Made by a program: the position numbers and the translations under genes
DNA from: a virus
Virus record (IMG/VR): IMGVR_UViG_3300025617_000048
Coordinates: 1-40,179 of that record
DNA length: 40,179 nucleotides
Reading direction: 5' to 3' (one strand)
Notes under the pieces: generated by a model
What the model saw: the letters and a program-made list of their open reading frames with translations, nothing else
What the model was told of the DNA's origin: nothing
Database searches by the model: none
Shown: positions 31,401-38,089 of the stretch, one piece after another
Layout of the letters: each line of letters starts with the position of its first letter
Position numbering within the stretch: the stretch's first letter is position 1

Positions 31401-33479
31401 GGTACTTCAGGTTCATCAGGATCTTCCGGTACTTCAGGATCTTCAGGATCTTCAGGTAATTCCGGTACTTCAGGTTCATCAGGATCTTCCGGTACTTCAG
31501 GTTCATCAGGATCTTCAGGTAATTCCGGTACTTCAGGCTCCTCAGGTACATCAGGATCTTCAGGATCTTCAGGTAATTCCGGTACATCAGGTTCTTCCGG
31601 TACATCAGGATCTTCAGGATCTTCAGGTAATTCCGGTACATCAGGTTCTTCAGGATCTAGCGGAGAAGATGGTAATCCAGGTACATCAGGATCTTCCGGT
31701 TCAAGTGGAGAAGATGGTAATCCAGGTACATCAGGTTCATCAGGATCTTCAGGTGATTCAGGAACTAGTGGCTCTTCAGGATCTAGCGGAGAAGATGGTA
31801 ATCCAGGTACTTCAGGTTCATCAGGATCTTCAGGTAATTCCGGTACTTCAGGTTCATCAGGATCTTCAGGTGATTCAGGAACTAGCGGTAGCTCAGGTAA
31901 TTCTGGTACGTCAGGATCTTCCGGTACTAGTGGAATTATACCTCTAGCAACAGATGGAAATAATAGAGTTATAACCTCAGACGGAGACGGAACAGGAACA
32001 GCAGAAGCTAACCTAACATTTGACGGCAATACCTTAGTAGTTAATTGTAATATGACTGTAGGACCTTCACATATAAACACAGGATTTGCAAGTGTTATTG
32101 CTGGGGGAGATGACAACTCTATTACTTCAGCATGTAGCTTTATTGGAGGAGGTAGAAACAACTCTGTAGATCACCAATTTGATGCAATAATAGGTGGATA
32201 TGGCAATACTATATCAAACAGTACGACTGGTTATTCAAATACCGGACACAGTGTAATATTAGGTGGGTGTAATAATTTAATAGATGGTACAAGAGGGTAC
32301 AATCTTATAGGCGGTGGATACGATAATGTCATAACAGGTTCATTTAATGGTTGTGATAACTATGTAAATATTATTTTTGGACGATGTAACACAATCGATG
32401 CAGATGATAAAAATACTATATCAGGTGGGGCAAATAATACCATTTATGGGAATTTTGGAAATGCTTCTATTGGAGGTGGAATTGATAACTGCATTACAGC
32501 TAATGTCGCTACTATAGCCGGAGGGACTGCAAATACAGGTTCAGGAGCTTGTTCTTTTATTGGAGGCGGATGTAGTAACGTTGCTAGTGGTGGTAGATCT
32601 ACTATAGGTGGCGGATTTAATAACGCTGCAGTAGGTATCTTATCTACTGTAGGTGGCGGTGGTGGAAATACAGCAGGTTTAACAGCTACCATAGCAGGAG
32701 GAGATTTTAATTCCGCTGCCGGACAGAGTTCTTTTGTAGGTGGAGGAGTTACTAACAGCGCAAGCGGAAATAAGTCAACTATTGGAGGTGGAGGTGCAAA
32801 CCTCGCTTCAGCATTTGCAAGTACAGTAGCAGGAGGTTGTTGCAATACCGCTAGTGGAGGATTTGCAAGTACAGTAGTAGGAGGTTGTTGCAATACTGCT
32901 AGTGGAGCATGTTCTTTCATTGGAGGAGGACGGAGTAATACTGCTGATACTTGTTTTAGTGCAATATTGGGAGGAAATTATAATAACACTAACTCTATAA
33001 TATGTACTTTTATAGTAGGTAACTGTATTACAGCATTAAGCCCTAACACAACTTATGTAAATAACTTATCTTACGATGGATTTACGTTATATAACGGTGA
33101 TTCAGGTGGAGAAATAGTTTACTACGGCTCTTTTGATGCAACAAACGGTGCAATTGCTGCTGGAGATGTAATTATAGCACGATCTGCTTTAGGGTCAACA
33201 CAATGGCAGAGAGGGGAAAATAATGCAGACTTGACAGCTACTGGACAAGCCGGTGTTGCTCTAGGGACTACACCAGGTGATGGAATCCTATTGAAAGGAT
33301 TTATCAACAATACAACCTACGGAGCATGGGGAGGACAGAAATTATACCTATCCAGTACAGCTGGCGATTTTACAACTTCATTACCTTCTGGAGCAGGAAC
33401 TTATGTTAGAATACTTGGATACGGAGTAGAAAACGATTTAATATATTTTGATCCTGATAAGACTTGGGTAGAATTATAA
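28467..33479 (+). CDS. Giant tail fibre with collagen-like and head-like repeats
   Basis: 1670 residues. Order: fibre cassettes (1-105); adhesin-head-like repeats (about 110-270) with the usual AGP box; one WDG-GDAEITGS cassette; a Gly-X-Y collagen-like tract (417-702); a beta domain (about 703-906) with KIIGDNYIILNA; a second Gly-X-Y tract (907-1156); about 19 IGGG-NN-type repeats with unusual cysteines (about 1208-1510); and a C-terminal domain (about 1530-1670) rich in Gly and aromatic residues, ending KTWVEL. Collagen-like stalks with few prolines (only GNPG and GAPG units) suggest a long flexible trimer. Probably the main host-binding fibre. Confidence 0.85.
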   Translation: MPIIGDLRVSGSLEVSGSLTLSGSASLTGSFKGDGSQLTGITGSWDGYLTGDSFITGSVNVTGSVTASFFSGDGSGLTNVTGNWDGIHTGSASISGSLEINGPVSQIGLGSSTYFGYRAGENDDKTNNYNTAFGDSAFRDNTTGIQNTAVGFESLKQNDSGSGNTALGAFTLTNNLGGFNTAVGNAALNTDNSGDYNVAIGNSTLFSNSTGDKNTGLGSFTLFYNQEGQNNTAIGYGAGYNITGSSNSNVFIGYNAGPNIGSTISNKLYISNNSGSALIYGDFYTSQVEFAGGVTASSFTGSYYGDGSNLTGVEWDGTRDGDAEITGSLIITNNLTVDGRVTAQEFHTEIVSSSIIQESGSTKFGDSLDDLHQFTGSLDISGSLIIDKVYEQPSENTLLVINGNGLVGYREFAITSGTSGTDGTSGTDGTSGSSGTSGVSGSSGSSGSSGTSGSSGSSGIDGTSGSSGTSGVDGNPGTSGSSGSSGTDGTSGSSGTSGVDGAPGTSGSSGTSGTSGSSGSSGTSGSSGTSGSSGTDGTSGTDGTSGTDGTSGSSGTSGIDGNPGTSGSSGISGTSGSSGTSGTSGSSGTSGSSGSSGTDGTSGTDGTSGTDGSSGTSGSSGSSGTDGTSGSSGSSGSDGTSGSSGTSGVDGTSGSSGTSGVDGTSGSSGSSGADGTSGSSGSSGADGTSGSSGTSGSSGTSGTLTLTGTTDNGVITLNGSAPNATVESGLTYDGTELNVIGNLSVSGTGSFAHIESITGSAKIIGDNYIILNANTPAERYSGIRVFDSGSLNETGSLEYDSVANHWFYESANEGYASVILAGPKASRGSLTLPTSGSLVVADGNHLNTSNVSDLNGVVTVATRTNIQGSITGSAINLTSLPAIADNTVLVIDENGNVGTKESAASSGTSGSSGSSGSDGTSGSSGSSGTSGSSGSSGSDGTSGSSGSSGLDGTNGSSGSSGSDGTSGSSGSSGSDGDPGTSGSSGSSGTSGSSGSSGNSGTSGSSGSSGTSGSSGSSGNSGTSGSSGTSGSSGSSGNSGTSGSSGTSGSSGSSGNSGTSGSSGSSGEDGNPGTSGSSGSSGEDGNPGTSGSSGSSGDSGTSGSSGSSGEDGNPGTSGSSGSSGNSGTSGSSGSSGDSGTSGSSGNSGTSGSSGTSGIIPLATDGNNRVITSDGDGTGTAEANLTFDGNTLVVNCNMTVGPSHINTGFASVIAGGDDNSITSACSFIGGGRNNSVDHQFDAIIGGYGNTISNSTTGYSNTGHSVILGGCNNLIDGTRGYNLIGGGYDNVITGSFNGCDNYVNIIFGRCNTIDADDKNTISGGANNTIYGNFGNASIGGGIDNCITANVATIAGGTANTGSGACSFIGGGCSNVASGGRSTIGGGFNNAAVGILSTVGGGGGNTAGLTATIAGGDFNSAAGQSSFVGGGVTNSASGNKSTIGGGGANLASAFASTVAGGCCNTASGGFASTVVGGCCNTASGACSFIGGGRSNTADTCFSAILGGNYNNTNSIICTFIVGNCITALSPNTTYVNNLSYDGFTLYNGDSGGEIVYYGSFDATNGAIAAGDVIIARSALGSTQWQRGENNADLTATGQAGVALGTTPGDGILLKGFINNTTYGAWGGQKLYLSSTAGDFTTSLPSGAGTYVRILGYGVENDLIYFDPDKTWVEL
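29715..30572 (+). repeat. Collagen-like Gly-X-Y tract 1 (about 286 residues)
   Basis: Glycine is at every third residue without a break, mostly as GTS, GSS, GTD and GVD triplets; proline appears almost only in GNPG or GAPG units. At DNA level the 9-bp units (for example GGTACATCA and GGATCTTCA) are degenerate. Expected to be prone to slippage and length change. Confidence 0.9.
31185..31934 (+). repeat. Collagen-like Gly-X-Y tract 2 (about 250 residues)
   Basis: The same Gly-X-Y pattern as tract 1, here with more GNS, GDS and GEDGNPG units. Longer near-identical DNA blocks recur (GGTAATTCCGGTACTTCAG and similar, several times at about 31455-31860), which suggests recent internal duplications. 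Confidence 0.9.
32088..32990 (+). repeat. Adhesin-head-like IGGG-NN repeats, Cys-rich
   Basis: About 19 imperfect 12-20-residue repeats of the type (I/V)(G/A)GGxxN(N/T), as in trimeric adhesin heads. One pair at about 32815-32905 is nearly identical (FASTVAGGCCNTASGG then FASTVVGGCCNTASGA). Several units carry Cys-Cys or Cys-Ser pairs. Confidence 0.8.
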
Positions 33480-33496
33480 AATAATTTAATAAAACA

Positions 33497-33814
33497 ATGA
33501 CTACAACTTGGAAAATATTTGATATGAAACGTGTTTTATCTACCGGATTAATAACCGAGGTAACGTGTGGATGTATAGTTAATCATCCTAGAGGATTTGA
33601 AAGAGAGTTTTTTACTATTGAATTAACAGGTAATCCAAAAGCACCAGGTTTTATAATGTATGAGGATTTAGATAAAGAAACTGTAATAGGATGGGTACAT
33701 TCTGAATTAGGTTCGGAAAAAATACAACAGGTAGAATCACAGCTTCAAAGTAGATTATCTAACATGATATATGAGTTAAATAATCCTACAGAAGGAAAAG
33801 GACTTCCTTGGTAA
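33497..33814 (+). CDS. Small tail-fibre-associated protein, paralogue A
   Basis: 105 residues. Pattern: TWKIFDMKR near the start, YEDLDKETVIGWVHSEL (about 54-72), a helix, and the ending GKGLPW. I recall a small protein family of tailed phages, often beside fibre genes, with this layout (W-I, E-x-L-x-G-W, final PW). The next gene is a diverged copy. It starts 17 nt after the giant fibre. A fibre assembly or tip role is inferred from position only. Confidence 0.65.
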   Translation: MTTTWKIFDMKRVLSTGLITEVTCGCIVNHPRGFEREFFTIELTGNPKAPGFIMYEDLDKETVIGWVHSELGSEKIQQVESQLQSRLSNMIYELNNPTEGKGLPW

Positions 33815-33839
33815 TATGAATATTAAATAAAATAAGATT

Positions 33840-34151
33840 ATGGAACATATTTGGGAAATACATAATTTAAAAAGAAGTATTGATAGTGGATTAGTTGTAT
33901 CTGCTTCATACTACTGTAGAACAGAATTCGACGGTGAAAGTGCAAAAACAGTAAATGAAATTGAACTTCCTTACAAAGATACATTAGATACCGATTTTAT
34001 AGTTTATGAAGAGTTAACTCAAGATATAATTCTCGGATGGATAACAGGTAGTATAGATACAGCTTCTATTTATTTGAATCATTCCGCTTCTATTGCAGAG
34101 GCAATTAACACAAAAAATGCAATTACTACTGGAGAAGGAACTCCTTGGTAA
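33840..34151 (+). CDS. Small tail-fibre-associated protein, paralogue B
   Basis: 103 residues with the same layout as the previous protein: HIWEIHNLKRSIDSGLVV at the start, YEELTQDIILGWITGSI in the middle and GEGTPW at the end. Only about a quarter to a third of residues look identical, so the duplication is old or the copies serve different roles. The promoter for the next unit begins 2 nt after its stop. Confidence 0.65.
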   Translation: MEHIWEIHNLKRSIDSGLVVSASYYCRTEFDGESAKTVNEIELPYKDTLDTDFIVYEELTQDIILGWITGSIDTASIYLNHSASIAEAINTKNAITTGEGTPW

Positions 34152-34153
34152 AA

Positions 34154-34186
34154 AGTTGTTTTTTGAGAGATTATTTCTTATATTAT
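34154..34186 (+). promoter_or_regulatory. Bacteroidetes-type promoter for the glycosyltransferase operon
   Basis: AGTTG (TTG 34156-34158), 20 bases ending in TTCT, then TATATTAT at 34179-34186. AAAA/TTTTTT around the TTG may also terminate the fibre transcript. There are 16 nt to the ATG at 34203, a shorter leader than usual. Confidence 0.7.
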
Positions 34187-34202
34187 AGTCTAAACTAGAT
34201 TC

Positions 34203-35078
34203 ATGACAGTTATATTTCACATTGAAGGTGGCTTGGGAAAACATATAATGGCTACCGCAATTCTTAAAGTAATTAAAAAACACCATCCTAACGATACAAT
34301 TCATGTTGTGTGTGCTTACCCGGATGTATTTAAACATAATCCAGCAGCTGATCAAGTACATCAAAATGGTCAACATGGAGCTTTTTATAGAAATTATATT
34401 AAAGGAAAAGAAAGTAAAACTAAAATATACTTTGCTGACCCTTACACACAATCGGACTTTATTCTTGAGCAAGATCATTTACTAAATATTTGGGCAAATC
34501 AATGGGGATTAGAGTATACAGGAGAAACTCCTCAAATATATTTAACGAAATCTGAAATAGAGTATTTTTCTCCTTTTTATAATACAGATAAGCCAATCCT
34601 AGCAATCCAAACTAACGGAGGACCTCAAAATCAGGGATTTAATTATTCCTGGACTAGAGATATCCCAGAGCCCGCTGTACTTAAAATTATCGAAGAATTT
34701 AAAGCAACTCACTCTATAGTTCATATAAAAAGAGAGGATCAAAAAAAATATCCAGATACTCTTCATGCTTTAGATGGATTTAGAAGTATAGCTATATTGC
34801 TACAGCTTGCAGATAAGAGGTTGTTAATTGATTCTTTTGCACAACACCTAGCTGCAGCATATCAATTATCTTCTACAGTCTGCTGGGTTACAACTAAACC
34901 GGAGGTATATGGCTACGAAATGCACGATAATATTAAAGCTAATGATTTTACTCTATCGGTAGATTTTCTTAATAACCTATATCAACCATTTGGATTATCT
35001 CAAGATATCACAACATGTCCTTATCAAAAACTAGAGGATGTATTTGATGTAGATAAAATAATTAAATCTCTAAAATAA
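34203..35078 (+). CDS. Glycosyltransferase-like protein (GT-B, family 9 type)
   Basis: 291 residues. The N-terminal glycine loop HIEGGLGKHIMATAILKVI resembles the GGLGD loop of heptosyltransferase-like (GT9) enzymes. A second Rossmann-like half follows from about residue 125 (KPILAIQTNGG, SIVHIKRED) and ends with a nucleotide-site-like stretch (LLIDSFAQHLAAAYQLSSTVCW, core 219-238) that has the Asp-Ser-x-x-x-His pattern. It could glycosylate fibres, phage DNA or host surface sugars. The first gene of an operon that overlaps its neighbours; substrate unknown. Confidence 0.7.
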   Translation: MTVIFHIEGGLGKHIMATAILKVIKKHHPNDTIHVVCAYPDVFKHNPAADQVHQNGQHGAFYRNYIKGKESKTKIYFADPYTQSDFILEQDHLLNIWANQWGLEYTGETPQIYLTKSEIEYFSPFYNTDKPILAIQTNGGPQNQGFNYSWTRDIPEPAVLKIIEEFKATHSIVHIKREDQKKYPDTLHALDGFRSIAILLQLADKRLLIDSFAQHLAAAYQLSSTVCWVTTKPEVYGYEMHDNIKANDFTLSVDFLNNLYQPFGLSQDITTCPYQKLEDVFDVDKIIKSLK

Positions 35079-35563
35079 TGACCGACCCAACTTGGATTTA
35101 TAAAGGCACACCAGTAGTTTCGATAAAAGCAATGCCAGAGAATTCATACGGTTTTATTTATGAAGTCACCCATATTCCATCAGGTAGAAAATACTTAGGA
35201 AAAAAAGTACTTTACTTTGAACGTAATAAAAGATTAGGTAAAAGAGCTTTAGAAGCTTTAAGAGAAGAGAGAAAAGCTAAAGGTATTGGAGGTAGAACTC
35301 CATTAAAGCAAAAAGTAGTTACTGAATCAGATTGGAAGACATATTACGGTTCTCAAAAAGAGGTATTAGAATTAGTTAAAGAAGGAAATCAAAAGGATTT
35401 CAAAAGAGAAATATTACAATACGTACCAGATAAAAAACAATTAACTTATTATGAGTGTAAATACCTATTTATAAATGAGGTATTAGAGACCCGTAATAAT
35501 TACATTAACGATAATATCCTCGGTAAATTTTACAGAAAAGATTTTTTAGATGATAAAAATTAA
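35078..35563 (+). CDS. GIY-YIG nuclease-like protein (Seg type)
   Basis: 161 residues. The GIY-YIG core is recognisable as GFIYEVTHIPSGRKYLGKK (about 25-43), with a Lys/Arg-rich helix next, then SDWKTYYGSQ (about 87-96), REILQYV, and a final EcKYLF-type Glu followed by NNYINDNILGKF. This resembles the Seg/GIY-YIG nucleases of T4-like phages, which cut DNA and may home. The long insert rich in Lys/Arg likely contacts DNA. TAATG coupling to the glycosyltransferase gene. Confidence 0.8.
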   Translation: MTDPTWIYKGTPVVSIKAMPENSYGFIYEVTHIPSGRKYLGKKVLYFERNKRLGKRALEALREERKAKGIGGRTPLKQKVVTESDWKTYYGSQKEVLELVKEGNQKDFKREILQYVPDKKQLTYYECKYLFINEVLETRNNYINDNILGKFYRKDFLDDKN

Positions 35564-36098
35564 AGACATAGTAGGACTTCCATCATTAGAATACCACTTA
35601 GAAAACAGACTAACGTTGTCTGAAAATGTCTACCGTTATTCTAGCGAAAGATTTATACAATTATTTGCTGAAGCAAGAGACGCCTGGAGAGACGGTCTTA
35701 TTGAACTCAATGAAGAAGATGCTCAATTATTAGAATCTACAGATATCGGCGAGTATGGAGTATTTGAAGGTGAAAAAGTACCTTTAGATTTACCAATGGT
35801 AGATGAAGCAGAATATAAAGGTAAAGATGTAGCTTTAAATAAACCTAAAAGAGGAGGACCTAAAAAATTCTACGTTTACGTTAAAAACCCTAAAACAGGA
35901 AACGTAAAAAAAGTTAATTTTGGCGATAGCGGTAATTTATCTGTTAAGATAAAAGAGCCAGGAGCAAGAGCTTCTTTTGCTGCTAGACATAACTGCGATA
36001 AGAAAAAAGATAAAACAAAACCAGGATACTGGTCTTGTAATATTGGACGTTATTGGAAATCATTAGGAGGTTCTAAAAATTTTAGTGGATACTGGTAG
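35550..36098 (+). CDS. Conserved phage protein with C-terminal Cys-containing basic domain
   Basis: 182 residues. The N-terminal 100 are mixed and acidic (EYHLENRLTL, ELNEEDAQLL). From about residue 104 comes a basic domain common in phage structural and replication regions: KKFYVYVKNPKTGNVKKVNF, then ARASFAARHNCDKKKDKTKP and GYWSCNIGRYWK with two cysteines. I recall this C-terminal pattern from many T4-like phages, where it is uncharacterised. It overlaps both neighbours by 14 nt. Confidence 0.65.
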   Translation: MIKIKDIVGLPSLEYHLENRLTLSENVYRYSSERFIQLFAEARDAWRDGLIELNEEDAQLLESTDIGEYGVFEGEKVPLDLPMVDEAEYKGKDVALNKPKRGGPKKFYVYVKNPKTGNVKKVNFGDSGNLSVKIKEPGARASFAARHNCDKKKDKTKPGYWSCNIGRYWKSLGGSKNFSGYW

Positions 36099-36336
36099 AC
36101 CGTACATAGAAGAAGGAGAAGTAAGAATCTTTACTCAAAACATATCAGAAGAAGAGATGGTATGGCATAGAGATAGGGAAGATCGTATTATCGAACCTCT
36201 ACATGAAACTGATTGGAAATTCCAATTCGATAATAATAACCCTGAGAGTTTAAAACGACTATTTATTAGAAAGGGTGTCTACCACAGGTTAATAAAAGGC
36301 ACAGGTGAGTTAAAATTACGAGTAATTAAATTATGA
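36085..36336 (+). CDS. Small cupin-like phage protein (GTG start)
   Basis: 83 residues from GTG 36085, which overlaps the previous stop. Beta-rich with EEMVWHRDREDRIIEP (about 24-39), DWKFQFDNN and a final YHRLIKGTGELKLRVIKL (about 66-83). This resembles a compact cupin-type barrel with His in WHRD and YHR as possible metal ligands. I associate it with uncharacterised proteins of T4-like phages. The next ATG overlaps its stop by 4 nt. Confidence 0.6.
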   Translation: MDTGRPYIEEGEVRIFTQNISEEEMVWHRDREDRIIEPLHETDWKFQFDNNNPESLKRLFIRKGVYHRLIKGTGELKLRVIKL

Positions 36337-36683
36337 AATTAACAGACATACTACTCAACGAATACGGAGAGTTCAGACAGCAGGAAAACGAATTAGAGGC
36401 TAAAGTAAAATCTGCTCTTACTAAAGATTTCCATCTTTCAGTTTCAATAGGAGCTTATAGCGGAGGAAGACCTGAAGATGATCCTTTAAAAGATAAAGGG
36501 TTCGGTAGTTTATCGTTTATTGAAAAGGAAGATATTCCTGAAGATGAGTTTAATAAAGTAATTAATATTATTAATTCTAGCGGTTACGAAGTTGATGAAA
36601 AGCAATCAACTAGATTCTATGACTACGAGCCGGGTGAAAGAGACTATTACCCAAAAATTAAGTTTGGGTTTAAAATAAAATAA
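36333..36683 (+). CDS. Small protein of unknown function
   Basis: 116 residues. It starts with a short amphipathic helix (MKLTDILLNEY), a beginning shared with the following kinase-like gene (MKLSKIILEG) and the 9637 gene. A charged helix and then alternating strands follow, with a Tyr/Pro-rich end (YDYEPGERDYYPKIKFGF). The shared start may be a docking helix. ATGA and TAATG overlaps tie it to both neighbours. Family not recognised. Confidence 0.6.
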   Translation: MKLTDILLNEYGEFRQQENELEAKVKSALTKDFHLSVSIGAYSGGRPEDDPLKDKGFGSLSFIEKEDIPEDEFNKVINIINSSGYEVDEKQSTRFYDYEPGERDYYPKIKFGFKIK

Positions 36684-37114
36684 TGAAACTATCAAAAATC
36701 ATATTAGAGGGACCACTTCAATATGATCCTGATTTTAATCGAGAAATTGATAAAATACAAGATCAGGGAGGAAAATATTTAGGTTCTGGAGATTACGGTT
36801 CTGTTTACCTCTTAAACGGTAAAGCTGTGAAAGTAACAACAGACGAAATAGAACTAGATCACGCAGAGATACTTAAAGGTAAAAAAACAAATAATTTTGT
36901 CTATATCTACGATGTTAAAAGACTAGGAGGTAAATTAGGCATCATTACAATGGAGGTTATGGGAGAATATAGAGGTGATATACCAGAAGAATTTATGGAT
37001 GCTCTAGAAAAAGAAGCTGAAAATTACGGTATTGACCCAGAAGAATTAGATGTAAGACCAGACAACTTCATGGTACATCCAAAATCAGGAAAAATAAAAA
37101 TGACCGACGTATAG
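36683..37114 (+). CDS. Minimal protein-kinase-fold protein
   Basis: 143 residues, about half a normal kinase domain. In order: docking-type helix (MKLSKIILEG); glycine-rich loop G34-S-G-D-Y-G39 with Val41; beta-3 lysine K50 in AVKV; possible alpha-C glutamates E57/E62; hinge-like MEVM 90-93; catalytic loop D123-V-R-P-D-N128, matching D-L-K-P-E-N; and a magnesium-site Asp142 in MTDV, where the protein stops. The HRD His and Arg are replaced by Glu and Leu, and the activation segment and most of the C-lobe are missing. It may be a compact kinase or a nucleotide-binding pseudokinase. Last gene before the primase promoter. Confidence 0.7.
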   Translation: MKLSKIILEGPLQYDPDFNREIDKIQDQGGKYLGSGDYGSVYLLNGKAVKVTTDEIELDHAEILKGKKTNNFVYIYDVKRLGGKLGIITMEVMGEYRGDIPEEFMDALEKEAENYGIDPEELDVRPDNFMVHPKSGKIKMTDV

Positions 37115-37145
37115 TTGGTCCTTACTACATTTTTTCGTATCTTTA
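37113..37145 (+). promoter_or_regulatory. Bacteroidetes-type promoter for the primase operon
   Basis: AGTTG (TTG 37115-37117) starts within the previous stop codon; 20 bases ending in TTCG; then TATCTTTA at 37138-37145, the only clear copy with C in the fourth position. There are 17 nt to the ATG at 37163. An out-of-frame ATG lies at 37159. Confidence 0.75.
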
Positions 37146-37162
37146 TATATTAACTGTTATGT

Positions 37163-38089
37163 ATGGATTATACCTTTTTATTAGGTTCAGTAGAGAATGT
37201 ATTAGGAAAAAGTCATAAGAGAGCTAGAGATAACTATGCTTTTCATTGTCCTTTTTGTAATCACCGTAAACCCAAGTTAGAAATCAATATGGTTACTAAC
37301 GATGAAGGTAAAAACTACTGGGAATGCTGGGTTTGTAAAACTAGAGGTCAATCTATATATTCACTTATTAAGCAATTAAAATTACCTAAAAGCGAAGCTC
37401 AAGAAATTCTTAAGTATGTAAAAAAAGGTAAGAAATACGAATATAAGAATGAAGAAATAGTAGAACTTCCTGAAGAGTATCAATCACTCTACTCAGCCTC
37501 TAGAACTTCTATTATTGCTAACAAAGTAAGAAAATACCTATATGAACGAGGACTTACCGACAATGATTTTATTAAATATAATGTTGGATACACAACAAGT
37601 GGAGACTATGGCGGAAGAATCATTATCCCTAGCTATTCTGAGTCCAATAGGCTCAATTATTTTGTTGGAAGAACTTATGAAGGAGCATATTTTAAATATA
37701 AAAATCCCGAAGCTTCCAAAGACATAATATTTTTTGAGAATTTAATTAATTGGAATCAACCGATTATTTTATGTGAAGGAGCATTTGATGCTATGGCTAT
37801 TCGTAGAAACGCAGTTCCTATATTAGGAAAAAGCTTATCTCCTTCCTTAATGAAAAAAATTATTACTTCTAAAGTAGAGGATATATATATTGCTTTAGAT
37901 GAAGATGCACAAAAAGATGCATTAGAAATAGCAGAGAATTTATTAAATCTAGGTAAGAGGGTCTTCCTAGTAGACTTACAACAAAAAGATCCTAGCGAGA
38001 TGGGCTTTCAAGCCTTTACTCGTCTTATACAATCAGCAGAAGAATTAGACCTATCCGGTTTAATGCTGCATAAAATTAACGCCTTATGA
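37163..38089 (+). CDS. 61: DNA primase (DnaG/gp61 type)
   Basis: 308 residues. An N-terminal zinc-binding domain with Cys29-x2-Cys32 and Cys55-x2-Cys58 (plus His34) is followed by a TOPRIM domain: Glu205 in CEGAFDAM and the Asp246-x-Asp248 pair in ALDEDAQ. It makes RNA primers for lagging-strand DNA synthesis together with the phage helicase. The length is close to T4 gp61. The ATG at 37163 is used because the one at 37159 is out of frame. It has its own promoter and overlaps the nuclease gene by 4 nt. Confidence 0.9.
   Translation: MDYTFLLGSVENVLGKSHKRARDNYAFHCPFCNHRKPKLEINMVTNDEGKNYWECWVCKTRGQSIYSLIKQLKLPKSEAQEILKYVKKGKKYEYKNEEIVELPEEYQSLYSASRTSIIANKVRKYLYERGLTDNDFIKYNVGYTTSGDYGGRIIIPSYSESNRLNYFVGRTYEGAYFKYKNPEASKDIIFFENLINWNQPIILCEGAFDAMAIRRNAVPILGKSLSPSLMKKIITSKVEDIYIALDEDAQKDALEIAENLLNLGKRVFLVDLQQKDPSEMGFQAFTRLIQSAEELDLSGLMLHKINAL

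Noticed and set aside
29715-31934. Periodic DNA repeats considered as a CRISPR array or satellite
   Set aside because: The repeat unit is 9 bp, in frame and coding for Gly-X-Y, with no spacer-repeat alternation.
30998-32161. Long minus-strand ORF (387 codons) and plus-strand off-frame ORF at 31327-31947 in collagen tract 2
   Set aside because: Both are by-products of the periodic repeat; the proteins are low-complexity PEVP- or VHQDLQ-type repeats with no independent support.
32444-32920. Minus-strand Pro/Ala-rich ORF opposite the head-like repeats
   Set aside because: It is a mirror of Gly/Gly/Asn repeat codons; no independent signal.
37112-37160. Read-through of the TAG stop to extend the kinase-like protein
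   Set aside because: The next codons encode a short hydrophobic peptide without kinase features, and the sequence is occupied by a well-formed promoter.
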